DNA of 64,000 nucleotides from positions 144,926 through 208,925 of the forward strand of contig CAMPET010000047.1 in NCBI GenBank assembly GCA_946803715.1, written 5' to 3'. The DNA comes from Beroe ovata (Eukaryota > Ctenophora > Nuda > Beroida > Beroidae). The notes under the pieces are model-generated. The model ran no database searches. It was given only the letters and a program-made list of their open reading frames with translations, and had not been told where the DNA came from. A program made the position numbers and the translations under genes. Positions within the stretch are counted from its first letter, which is position 1. Each line of letters begins with the position of its first letter. This document shows positions 33,903-44,955 of this stretch, piece by piece.

Positions 33903-36900
33903 TTTCGTGCGCGCCACGTGCAAGGTGTATGGGTGAAGAGACTGTCGTACCCTGCGTGTACGCATCTCCGCCTCGTCCATCCGTCTGCCGGTACCGTTCT
34001 TTTCCGGAGTGTGGACTACCATTTCTCGTCCAATCCGCACTGGACAGTGAATTGTCCAGCTGTCCTGCAACTGTCCCTCACAGGTACTGTCGCACAAATA
34101 AACAATGTACCATGATCGGTATCGATTAGAATGTCCAATATTGGAATATATCCAATAATTAGAAATTATCCAATATTATCCCCGTTCTTATTTTGACCAG
34201 ATATTATTGTACAAGTATGGGACAGCGAAGCAAATCGAATGATCATCGAGAATTTCGTTACCCTCTCAGCACTCTGTCACCGAGGCGAAAAGGTGTGTGT
34301 GTATGAGTAACTATAGTTCTTGGATTGGTTTCATAGTTCATTCTCCAAACTGTGTCATCTCATACCTACACCATTCCTTGGTAAAATCTCGCTCATAACC
34401 GTCTATAATATACTCCAGTATCACTAAATTACTCAATTAGAGAGGTTAATCACACTGTATTTCAGTTGTTAGAACACAGCGTCAATACAGTGCTGATACA
34501 GATGCAGGATTCAATCTTCTACTATAATCATGGTAAAGTAGTGCATATTGGTATATTGTGAATTCATAGTCTGACAGTTATCTATATTCTGGCAGTTATA
34601 GTCCTGCTTTAGTTACTCATGAATCGAGATAACTCTGCGATCATAGCGCCTTTATCAATATTATCATTTATCATATTGATCATATTGATAGCCACCACCT
34701 GAGTTTTGAATTCTCGAATTCGGAATTATGGAAATTCACTCCCCCAGCCCACTCCATTGAACTTGTGCTATCCGCAGGCAAGTTTCCTGATGTTGGTCGG
34801 AATGTCGTCTTGGATGAGGACGAGATCAAGAAACCGTACTGTACGGTTAATTCATCGGCTGTCCGCGTTTCCTACGACACAGCAACTGTCCTCAGGTAAT
34901 AGTGTCGTCCTGTTCTGCAGCTGTGTGTGCTGCACTTGGTGATATGAATTGAGTGATAAGTAATTAATGAGTAATTGAGTACTAATTGAGTAATGAGTGC
35001 CCTCTCGAGAAATTTCATACGTTAAATTGTTAATAAATATGAAATCTTAATTGTGCGTTATCGCTATGCCAAGTTTGAATCAAATTTGGAACATTTGCAT
35101 ATTAAGAAGTTGGGCTTTCTTGTTCTAAATGAAACACACACTTGTTTATTAAGTTATAAACAGTTAGTTTTTAGAGCAATACAACAACATTTGATATCAT
35201 AATATAGCATATCATTGTTTAAGCAATAGCAATATATAAATTCAAGTACATTGAGGCAATTAGCAAAACTTTACCAATGCCCTGATACTAGTTGATAAGT
35301 TTCATGAATAGTGATTAAGCTAGATTGATATAGTCTCTAAATTGACCAAATCCATCCCAAGTCAAGTACATTGTATTTGACTGCAGCAGTAGTTTGGGCA
35401 CATATCCCAGTCCATTACTCCCACGCTGGCGACACTTAGGGAACAATCCATGGGGAACCATCCGCACAGCGGACCATCCGGCAGTACAATCTGGTCACAA
35501 TAGTCACATTTCGGGGTGTCGTAGCAGAACGTCAGCTGGGCTGCCGTCACGGTCGAATCTCCCTCTTCAACCCCGTCTCCATATTCGATCGCTTCAAACA
35601 TGTCATCACTGACGATGTTGGTAACGCACCACGGTGCAATCCCAACATTATCGTTAGATCTGCAGTAGTTGTGGTTTGAGCCGCGTAGAGCTGCACGTGC
35701 ATACTCAACGCTGAGCGACAGGTCGAATATTCCCTGGGCAGCGATTTGCTTGGTGTTCGAACACTTTGTACCATGGATATTGGTGGACTTTGTTCCCTCG
35801 TAATCAGCTCCATTTGCTGTCCACGATTCGTCACCGGTTTTCACACATTCCTGTAACAGTCTGCTATCCGGCCCGTACAGATTCTGTATGACACAGTAGT
35901 TTTCCTCCCCGACCAACTCGTAGCCCTCGTCACATGTGATGACCAGCTTCTCTCCCTGTCCGATCATCCCGTCATCACCAACTGTTACCACTCCGTTAGC
36001 AATATCTGGAGGGTAGCAGGCACCTATGTTAGTCTGTCTCCGGCCCGTTAGGAGGTCCACATTCTCGAATAGGGTACCACAATCCATGGGATGGAATTGG
36101 CACGTTACAGCGCACATTGCCCTCACTGGAGTTAGGTAACAGTACTGTTTGTACGCTTCACACTCGCCCACCACCATTTCAACATCCTCACATTCGTCTC
36201 GGTTACACATGAGACAGGAACCCGCACAATCAGCTTGTATACTCGGGCTCATGCAATTCTTCCATGTCTTTGCCAGATTTGCGCATATTGCTTCGTAACC
36301 TGGTTTATCCTGACATTCCGGACGGTCACTTACATCCTTCAACTGCTTGTTCTTAACGGGGGCATCAAATTCTGGGCTGTATGACGAGGTTGCCATGGGA
36401 ACGCATCCCTGTTCACTCTTCGTACAGGTCCTAGTGTCAGAACAGTACTTGGGAAATTGAGGAGGGCAGCCCACTATTGCATCTGTTTTCAGGGTGGCCG
36501 TGATATACGACATCCTGTTCTCAATACCACACGTATTGGAGTACCTCTCGATAAGGAAGTGCCCCCGTCGCATCCACCCATCACCTCTGCTATCACGGAC
36601 TATGTAGTATTCCGTTCCATCGCTGTCAGTGTAAATACCCACAATCACAACGTAGTGGTCCACATATTGAGGAATCTCGCCGCCCCTGATCACGTGACCG
36701 TCCTCTCCCGTGAACCATCTCATGTACCCGTCCAGATATCCGTCATCGTCCTTGTCCTGGTATATGTCCATGTATTCAGTTTTGTCCATCCCATCGATTT
36801 CTGATTTCAGTTTCATGTATCCCGGGCAGAACTTGGGGTTCACGTTGATCAGAGCGAGGACAGATCCGTGCTCCTCAATCGCAGCTCCGACACCCATCAA

Positions 36901-39900
36901 GTCCACACTTTCTAGATTACCAATGTCGAGTTGCAGAGCGTTGGGGGCGTTGCTTGCTCGACACGTGTTCCCGTCATTTTCCATTTTACTGTTAAACTCT
37001 GGGTACTCATCATCTGCGGCTAGTCGCTGTTGCACCCTCACCCAATGGAAAATTTCCCCTGCTTCCCGTCTCGTATCCTCGTCACACCCACTCACGTGAC
37101 AATCCACTATTTCCTGCTCTGAGAACTTGACTTTCTGTCCTGTGAGCATTTCCTGGCGTATCTCCAACATTCCGGTCACCGCAAATGCGGCAGTGTTCCA
37201 GCACTGGCGTCTGTTCTCCACAATGCGGGAGTTGGGCGGCGACCCGGGCAACTGATAATCCGGATCCTCTGCCCTAGTGACGGGCGATAGGAGCACTCCT
37301 ACGATCAATACAGCGACACCAAACATCATAATCTCATGCGAGAGAGAAATAAAGTGAGAGTGAGAAAAGTGTGTGGAATAAATAGTCACATCTTCTTCTC
37401 AGTGATTGGATTACCAGCGTTTCTCTAATCAGGTTACGACCCCGCAAATTCGATAACCTGCTTTGCAAGCGCCCCGCGGCTGCAATCTCTGTAATTACTG
37501 TAATACATCTGTCCGATCGGTCCCTGACAGTGTTCCGATAAATAGACAGAACATAATATGCCAGGGGAAATGATGTGTAGGGGCAGGAAGCAACACGCTG
37601 CAACAGGGCGAATATAATTCGAGTCCAAGCACGAAAAGTCACACAGTGAATAATAATTGTAAATTATGGGAATCCCCCCTTTGTGTTTCGTTTGCTGAAC
37701 AGATTGCATTAGCCATAAAATATGTCACCGTGAGAGGAGACTTTCCTTTAACTGGAAAAAGGGGGGATAATTATAAATTAAAATGAAAAAGTTAATGAGG
37801 TTTTAGTCAATGAACAGTTAACACGTAAATGCGATTATTTCCGGGTGAATTGTATTTCAATGTTATTAATCATATTCAATGTTATTAATCTCAATCACAT
37901 CAACAAACCCCACTCTCTCCCTTCAGTTTACACGACATGTGCAAATCAGTGGTAGAAGCCAGTGAAACGTGTTTAACATTCCAGCAACACATCCAGACAC
38001 ATGTTACGGTGTCACGTGACATGGAGATCAGGTGCCGAATCAAGGATCTCAGGGACAGGCGGTCTAAGATGGTTGCTGCCCTACAGAAGGGTAAGATCTT
38101 AACGGTCTTGACCATGTCATATTGTCATAAGTTGAAAACGACGTTTCTGTCCTCCTATGTAAAGCGATCAGTAATGAAAAATGGATTCCATGAGTGCAGC
38201 AGCATGCGAAGCTCGCTTCATAAGTCCAGTGTTGATAACACATTGATTGTGTCCTTGGCACCACTTTATTAGCATCGTCCGTACCGGATTTACGTTGTTG
38301 AGTGTAGACAACACTGTAGTGGCAGTGTTTTGGCTTGAGTTTAATTCCGTGTGGAACTTCCTATGAAAAGGCTCTTCATTTACGTTGGATGATCAGCGTC
38401 GACACCGCTTCATCAGTTAACGGGTTCCCGGTCCTTGCCACCTCCTTATCGCCTGTGATATCGAAATTGCATTACCGAAAGTTGATTTTTGGACGCAAAA
38501 TTGCCAAAATTTGTGTTAGTTCGCGTAACGCGCAATCACACAAAATCATACTGACGAATTACGGCCATTCCATAAAGTAGCGCGCGTGGGCGCGCGCTCG
38601 CATCCATTTTGAATTCAAAGCGGAAATAATATTTTCTTGGAGGTAAACAAATGTGCAGTTATTACAGTATCTACCTTCATTTCAGAATCAGCAGTTTTAG
38701 AAAAGTTCCGTGCATCTAACCAGAAAAAGAGTGAGGAGAGAGCAAGGCTTCGAAAACGAATGCGTGAATTGTCGAACGAGCTTACCGATGATCTTGACAG
38801 TATGGATTGGAAGATGCGATATGTGGTGAAGAGCAAGACGAGGCTTCTCTGTGTTCAACAGACTATGTTCCAAGAGCTTTCTGATATATTCGAGATCTCA
38901 CAAGATGATAAGAGCCATGTGATGACCATCTTCGGTCTGAAAATCCTCGCTCAAGATCAGATCTGTGGTAAGGAAACCCTATCCTACATTCCCAGTTGGA
39001 ATAATCCTCCTCTACTATAGTACATTAGGCATCAAATTGATATATCCGGAGAGGTGACACCGACTTATCCTAAGGGTAAAACTCGCTACATATTCCCAGA
39101 TAAATCAGACGAGGAGGAATTGGGCCCTGCTCTAGGGTACACAGCACTGCTCGTTGCCTATCTCTCGTTTATGCTGGCAATACCCCTACGCTTCCCCCTG
39201 AACCCTGCGCTTTCTCTATCCACTATCAGAGATGATATCAACGCTAAACTTGATGAAAAGAGAGTGTAAGTCAGTCTAGTGAAGATTCAGAATTGTTATT
39301 TTGCGCTTCTCTATAACAATTCTCTATAATATTTCTTTACGGCAATTTTCAGGTTACCGCTGTATATCAAGGGTAAGGACAAGAGTTATTTTAGTTACGG
39401 TGTGTTCTTGTTGCACCGAAATATTGCCCAAATTCGGCATAGTTGTGGACTAAAAACAGAGGAGATAAAGGAACCGTTAGGGAACTTGGACGCTCTGCTT
39501 TGCTCCAAGTTGAAGGATACTATGTGAGTTTGTATTTCCCTTATGATCAACTGGCAGTTGCACAGTGCACTTACTGGCTCAAATCTGTGTGATTTACTTA
39601 TCGATGTATGTCATGAAATTTGCCACAATTCCTGATCTCTGTTCCAGATCGTGCCAGCCTCCAGCCCGATTGGTGAACAATGATAAAATCATCTCCAAAT
39701 TCAAAACTAAGGATACTTTCAAGAAGACACACAAACGCGTTCGATCAGCTCCAATCAAGTAAGAAACCAACTTATTATATCATCAAATTTGCCAATGGGT
39801 CGATACCGTATCTTCAATTGAACCAGTTTGACCGACAATTACACTCCTGTTCACAGGTTCACAGTGAGTGTCGATGGGTCTGTAGGATTAACGTCCTATT

Positions 39901-42794
39901 CCAACGTTCCCAGTACTGTTTCCTCATGGAGTTCATCTCACAGTGAGTTATAGTCTAGTTGATATAGTGAAAATATTGAATAAATATTTACAATGGGAAA
40001 TTCGATAATATGAGAACAGTTCTAGAATAGAATGATAAATAACGGAAATCAGATTAATTAACCCCAAATTAAAACTTATCACGCCTTTTCACTCGCTACA
40101 TCAACAGCACGGTTCTCGATAACAGTCGTTCTTGTACCATTTATCTTAGGAAGGACTACAATAAGTAACAAAACTAATGTTATCACTGCTATTACTGTTG
40201 GAACCAAAATATAGATAAGTTTCTTAGTCTTTTCTTTCGCCTCTTTTGTAAGGGTCTCTGTTTCTACCAGGTCAGTAAACCTCTTAAAATCTGGTTGAAA
40301 TAAGCGGTATTCGTCCCAGTAGTTTGTTTGATTTAAACCGATGGGCCGAAAGTCGAAATATACGTCCCAGCCCAGTATTTCGGCCAATTTCATTGCTGAA
40401 TCCATCTGATACTCGACCAAGTCGACTTGAAGGTCCGTTAATTCTGCACGTGTTGGCAGGGGATCAAATCGGTCCATCAAGTCGCTAAACTCATTGAGAA
40501 TATCCTCTGTGCTCTGTGAGTCTGCAATCTGGAGTACCGAGTCGGCGAGAACTTCCTGTTGGGTGATGATGTCCGACATTCTGTCGAGGAGTTCACTTTT
40601 CCTTGGTAGCGCTCCTTGTGCACGTGTCAGGAAGGTAACGAAAAGGTAGAGAAACACGAGCATAGCGTAACAACACAAGACACACACCCACGGGGCTCAG
40701 CAAAACATACACGCTGTGGGGATAGACTGAATTGAATTTGGTGTGCAAGCTCACTTGTATAAATAACCTCTGGTGTAGTATGGTTGTGTCACTCATGTAT
40801 CGATGTTGACGTAATGGGTCACAGTCAATCATCTCAATCGTGTACTTAAACTCTGATGTTGAGTAAACTGTGATCAATGAATAGAGATGAACATGATATG
40901 AACAATGCATCGATACATGGCAACAGTCAAAATACTATCTACGGTCAAAGAGGCAAATCACATGGTTGTAGGAAGTCAAAAATACTCAGAGGAATGGAAA
41001 CTCCCCTATTGATGATGCGTTATACTGTTGTTACATCATCCCTTAAACAGTCAAAATGGAGGGAGCGATATGAAAATGACGGATTCCTAGCTTCCAACAT
41101 ATTTAAGGACAGAAACTTCTTATACTATGCATCAAAAATGTAGGTGGCGAATCTAATTGGGAGTAATATAATCAAAGTCTTCCCTAGTTCAGAGCTTGGC
41201 AAAATCCCAAAAATCATCGGGAGATGTGTAGTAGTGAGATAGACAAGTCGAAAAAAGCAATGTCTGTGGAATATCAGCATTTTTCTAGGAGTAGGATAGG
41301 TTTAGGTTTCCTCATTATGACTGTACTACCGAACACGGTACATGACTGTCAGGCACAGGACTGTCATACGGGTGACAGTGTACATGATAAGATGATGGCA
41401 TGCCATCTGAACACGAATTAGGTTTACTGCAAGAGGTGCCAGGGTGTCTATATATTATGTCACTATACCAGTATATCAGTGATTTCACGCGTATAATCCT
41501 CAGGTTTGAAGATCAGTGAAGGTAACACAACCAGCTCAACAGAAGACATAACTGCACACAAAGGTCGACATGCCTATTTTACCCTATTTTACCTGTATCC
41601 TTTAACCTGTATATCCTGAATGGTCTGATAAATATCTGAACTAAATCCTACTTTTGGCATGAATGAGTGTCTCCTATAACCCACTCCCCATTTTCAGACA
41701 GCACCGATCTAATGGTGTTCACAGAAGACGAGGAACACACCGCCTCATCAAGAGATTTCGCAGCACGCGGTGACGTCACGCCACACCATGACGTCACGCC
41801 ACACTTCACACTCGATGAGGAGCGGGACACAGGATCATCGTGTAATGAGTATCACACTCCGAACTCGTCCCCCAGTGACGACCACACTCAGAATGGAGAC
41901 ATCTCAGCTCTGAGCGAGTCTCTGACCTCTGACAGACCTCCCTCGCCTTCCGGAAACAGTGCCACGGTTAACAGTTTGTCTCAGAGTGCGGACAGAGAGT
42001 TGCCTACATGCAGCCACACTCTCCCGTCCAGGACTGTATCCGGTGCCACGCCCAAGTCTCGATCTAGTTTCAAGAGCTATGTTCGCGGTAGTGATCTCTG
42101 GGGAAAGTCGGAGGGTGAGACGAGTAGGACTGCGAGTTTCAAGATTTATCGTGATCTCCCTTTCTCTGGGGATGTGACGAGTGGGGTGAGTGAAGCTGGT
42201 GAGGAGAACAGAGGTGGTGAGATTGTGGGGGAATCTGTCTGTCATGGTGAGGAAAGTGAGGAAATTGCTGCGGAGGAAAGGGATCCTCTCAGGGTTGAGG
42301 AAGTGGAAACAGCATGGGTCGATGATTGGGACGGGACTGCCACGGTGGCTCGCTCTAGCCCGGTGATATCAGGCCCTAACTCTCGGCCAAGCTCCAAGAA
42401 CACTTCGCAATCGTCGGAATTAGGACACGATAGATCAGATGTTGCTAGCAACAAATCTGATGTTGCTTGCTGCACTCCCTCCGATCCCACCTCAGGTTCA
42501 AGTGAAGGTAATTGTGGCGTCACTGCGTCTAGGAGCGTATCAGTAAACCGGTCACAACCCACACACCACTACGCTACCAAGGTTTACATGGCCTTGGACA
42601 GTCCTATCATACTAAATGTACCTACAAATCATTTGACACCAACCCAAAATCTGTCATCACGGGGCACAGAGTCAGCAGGCTCATCACTGACTACGACCAG
42701 CAGTCTTCGGTCCAGGACAATGGTGGATGAGGACAGTGAAAAGTTCTGTCCAGTCGTCCCTGATATATGTCCGGAGGAAATATTATCAGATTAA
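33903..42794 (+). CDS. UVRAG: UVRAG (UV radiation resistance-associated; Vps38-type subunit of the class III PI3-kinase complex), first exon not found
   Basis: UVRAG joins Beclin 1, VPS34 and VPS15 in PI3-kinase complex II for autophagosome maturation and endosome traffic. Exons 33903-34083, 34201-34292, 34466-34532, 34778-34895, 37927-38090, 38686-38967, 39052-39265, 39353-39523, 39648-39758, 39857-39942 and 41698-42794 give about 860 residues; human is 699. Order: C2-like part (VLFRSVDYHFSSNPHWT, then VQVWDSEANRMIIENF), coiled coil (SEERARLRKRMRELSNEL), BARA-like part (LGYTALLVAYLSFMLAIPLRFPL, SYGVFLLHRNIAQIR), and a long Ser/Thr-rich acidic tail in the last exon. Each maps onto the human protein. 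The acceptor at 39052 is weak. An AATAAA is at 43232-43237. Two antisense genes sit inside introns. Confidence 0.93.
35362..37329 (-). CDS. Secreted papain-fold pseudopeptidase with ShK, sushi and kringle-like modules, nested in a UVRAG intron
   Basis: 655 residues, one exon, start at the tandem ATGs 37324-37329. A signal peptide (MMFGVAVLIVGVLLSPVTRA) leads, without a propeptide, into a C1A papain fold. The active-site region reads ENRRQCWNTAAF where active enzymes have NQGxCGSCWAF: Gln19 becomes Arg, catalytic Cys25 becomes Thr (residue 46), Trp26 becomes Ala. His159 is kept (VDHYVVIVG, residue 225), but Asn175 becomes Asp and Trp177 Arg. An EF-hand-like loop DKDDDGYLD (192-200) interrupts the fold. 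Then come two six-cysteine ShK-type domains, one sushi/CCP domain, a kringle-like domain (ADYEGTK, NYCRSNDN, APWC, FCYDTPKC) and a cysteine-rich tail. Function unknown; a secreted binding or matrix protein is likely. Confidence 0.8.
   Translation of the reverse strand: MMFGVAVLIVGVLLSPVTRAEDPDYQLPGSPPNSRIVENRRQCWNTAAFAVTGMLEIRQEMLTGQKVKFSEQEIVDCHVSGCDEDTRREAGEIFHWVRVQQRLAADDEYPEFNSKMENDGNTCRASNAPNALQLDIGNLESVDLMGVGAAIEEHGSVLALINVNPKFCPGYMKLKSEIDGMDKTEYMDIYQDKDDDGYLDGYMRWFTGEDGHVIRGGEIPQYVDHYVVIVGIYTDSDGTEYYIVRDSRGDGWMRRGHFLIERYSNTCGIENRMSYITATLKTDAIVGCPPQFPKYCSDTRTCTKSEQGCVPMATSSYSPEFDAPVKNKQLKDVSDRPECQDKPGYEAICANLAKTWKNCMSPSIQADCAGSCLMCNRDECEDVEMVVGECEAYKQYCYLTPVRAMCAVTCQFHPMDCGTLFENVDLLTGRRQTNIGACYPPDIANGVVTVGDDGMIGQGEKLVITCDEGYELVGEENYCVIQNLYGPDSRLLQECVKTGDESWTANGADYEGTKSTNIHGTKCSNTKQIAAQGIFDLSLSVEYARAALRGSNHNYCRSNDNVGIAPWCVTNIVSDDMFEAIEYGDGVEEGDSTVTAAQLTFCYDTPKCDYCDQIVLPDGPLCGWFPMDCSLSVASVGVMDWDMCPNYCCSQIQCT
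38578..38612. repeat. GCGCGC-rich patch in UVRAG intron
   Basis: GCGCGCGTGGGCGCGCGCTC in an otherwise AT-leaning intron (38091-38685), resembling the GC-rich ends of the foldback elements at 24.8 kb. No inverted ends were found here. Confidence 0.4.
40079..40663 (-). CDS. Small type I membrane protein nested in a UVRAG intron
   Basis: 194 residues, one exon, in the UVRAG intron 39943-41697. The start at 40661-40663 gives a clean signal peptide (MLVFLYLFVTFLTRAQG). An acidic, probably helical extracellular region of about 125 residues follows, with one N-glycosylation sequon (NQT), then one transmembrane segment (LIYILVPTVIAVITLVLLLIV) and a tail of about 25 residues. There are no cysteines in the ectodomain. 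I do not recognise the family. The signal peptide plus transmembrane layout in one open frame makes a real gene likely. Confidence 0.6.
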   Translation of the reverse strand: MLVFLYLFVTFLTRAQGALPRKSELLDRMSDIITQQEVLADSVLQIADSQSTEDILNEFSDLMDRFDPLPTRAELTDLQVDLVEYQMDSAMKLAEILGWDVYFDFRPIGLNQTNYWDEYRLFQPDFKRFTDLVETETLTKEAKEKTKKLIYILVPTVIAVITLVLLLIVVLPKINGTRTTVIENRAVDVASEKA

Positions 42795-42846
42795 TTTCAC
42801 TGAAACAAAATATAAGTTCCTGTTTGAGAGGACTATTGCTGTGGTT

Positions 42847-42914
42847 TGTGTGTGNNNNNNNNNNNNNNNNNNNNNNNNNNNNNNNNNNNNNNNNTGTGTG
42901 TGTGTGTGTGTGTG
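42847..42914. repeat. (TG)n microsatellite with assembly gap
   Basis: TG repeat 3' of the UVRAG stop with Ns at 42855-42894, in the probable 3' UTR. Confidence 0.9.
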
Positions 42915-43617
42915 CGTGTTGAAATAATGCCACGTATGATTATGAACTTAGGATACTCCTGATTTTAATATGACCAGATTTTTGAATTGATTAAAGTTTT
43001 TGATGACCTGCTAGTGATAGTTGTGCAGTTATGATTGATGTTTAAAGATTTTATTTGTCTTTTTCTTGTGAAATTCCCACATATTTCAATGTAAGTTTGA
43101 TTTTATTTTAATTTTATCTACTGCCAGATGCAACTCTCGATGACGGTACTGTTTGCTTTAGAGAAAGTTTTTTCAGGAGAATGAAGCATATTTGATCAAC
43201 TAAAACGTACAAGTCAAGTGAAAATAGACAAAATAAAAGCTGTACATTTTCGATTAGTGGGTGATGCTCTAAGTATTTGTGCGATCAATTAGAGTTTAAC
43301 AGAATTTTGATAAGTGATAAACAAAGGGAAGAAGTCAGACTCACTCTTATGACATATCTAAAACATGTCAGCCTTCTGGTTAAATGGTTCACTGTTTAAC
43401 TCAAGGAGCCAAGTTGACGAGTTTATAGTTATGAGGTGTTTTAGCTTCAAATACCGTAAGTTATCGATCGCGAATGTTTCCCTAATAGTTTTAACATTGT
43501 AGTTGGTAAATGTCGAGGGGTAGAATTCCAGTGTGTCTCTTGTTTATGCCGTTGGATTTAACAATATCACGATGATCAATCGCCAAATAAGTTCTTTCAC
43601 TTTTTAATACCATCTGC

Positions 43618-43696
43618 CGCCGGATGTTATCTCAATCTGTCCACCGCTTCGGCCTCCGCGTCCGAAACATTGGAATTGGATAAATAACATCAGGCA
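43618..43696. mobile_element. Diverged foldback element related to 24798-24892
   Basis: GCCGGATGTTATC at the left end and ATAACATCAGGCAA at the right end are imperfect inverted repeats and match the ends of the 24.8-kb element. Length is also similar (about 80-95 bp), supporting a small family. Confidence 0.5.
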
Positions 43697-44955
43697 ACAA
43701 ATAACAGAGAATCTCTCGCACGTGTCAAACACGCAGACAATGACACTGATTTCATCTTCAGTTTCACTCAAAGTCAACTGTCGTAAGCATGTGCAATGTG
43801 CGCGCGCTAATTTCAAGCACGTAGAATTTGCAGCTGGCCATGGCGCGGCGCGCATTCTGATTGACATAGTCATAGCACCCTGCACTGTTGAATTGTTGGA
43901 ATGTTTATGTTGCAAAACAACGAATTTCGGAATCCGAAAATAACGTTTTGGTTTAGAACAAATACAATGCGCTACAAGTATAACAGAAAATCAATGAACA
44001 ATCTGAAACTGACTGACGTGACAGTGACAGTACACTACTTCAACTTGAATGAAAACCAAGTCAAAATGATCAATGCAAATGATCATGTTATGGATATAGT
44101 TATACGATCTAAATCTGAAAAAAAATCCAAACTTGAACTTGGATTGTGAAAAGCTAAAAGGGCTAAAAGTAGGTATTTTAATTTACTCATTTAAGGCTTG
44201 AACATTTTATCGGCTCTTCAATCTTCATTCTATATTGGAATCGAGAATAAAATCATTCAACTTTAAGCTTAAATTATCATTATCAATATTATAAAATTCA
44301 GCAAATTCTAAAGTTGAAACATATCCGACGAGATTCACTGATTCAGCAGTCCTTTAATTTTTATCTCATGAGTAACTTGGAGAGGTGATAATAAATTACT
44401 AATCTAAAAACTTTCGCGATATAAATTCATCAACAAAAATTAGAGAAAATATTATTATTTGTCGGTTGTCGAATCAAAAAACATTATCGATAGATCTCCT
44501 TCAACTGAAAACAATGGCGAAAATTTCAACTCAAATCCATATTCCATGTGATAATTAACCGATAATGATAATCCATATTCACACTCAGTTACAAATACAA
44601 GACAGAAATATCCAACGTCCAAACTGCTTTACCTGGATATGTCTCCCAAAAATTGAAGTGATTGCGTACCTACGTCCAAGTCAACGATTGACAACTTTCT
44701 ATATAATCTGAGAAGCGAGAAAAAGCTTGGTATTCACAGTTCACTTGTGGCGGGAAATTGACGTTGAGTACATTATCTGAATCAAACAATGAATGCCCAT
44801 TTTTCGGGTGATCACAAGCTCGGCATATTGCATATGTTGTTCTGAATATTCAATTACATAGTATACACAGTGAAATGGTAAATGTAGTTGTACATAATCA
44901 TCGTGTGTAATATGTACATTGTATAAACAACAAATTGTACAATGTAGAATGTATA

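Larger units (their letters stand above)
42795..44955. other. Convergent spacer between UVRAG and the NEK9-type gene
   Basis: Contains a (TG)n repeat with an assembly gap (N run 42855-42894) right after the UVRAG stop, the likely UVRAG poly(A) signal at 43232, and a diverged foldback element at about 43618-43696 within a CG-richer patch to 43860. Short open frames at 43.6-44.2 kb have no supporting features. Confidence 0.7.

Noticed and set aside
43722..44149. Small open frames of 73-82 codons
   Set aside because: They start inside or next to the foldback patch, have no splice context, and show no domain.
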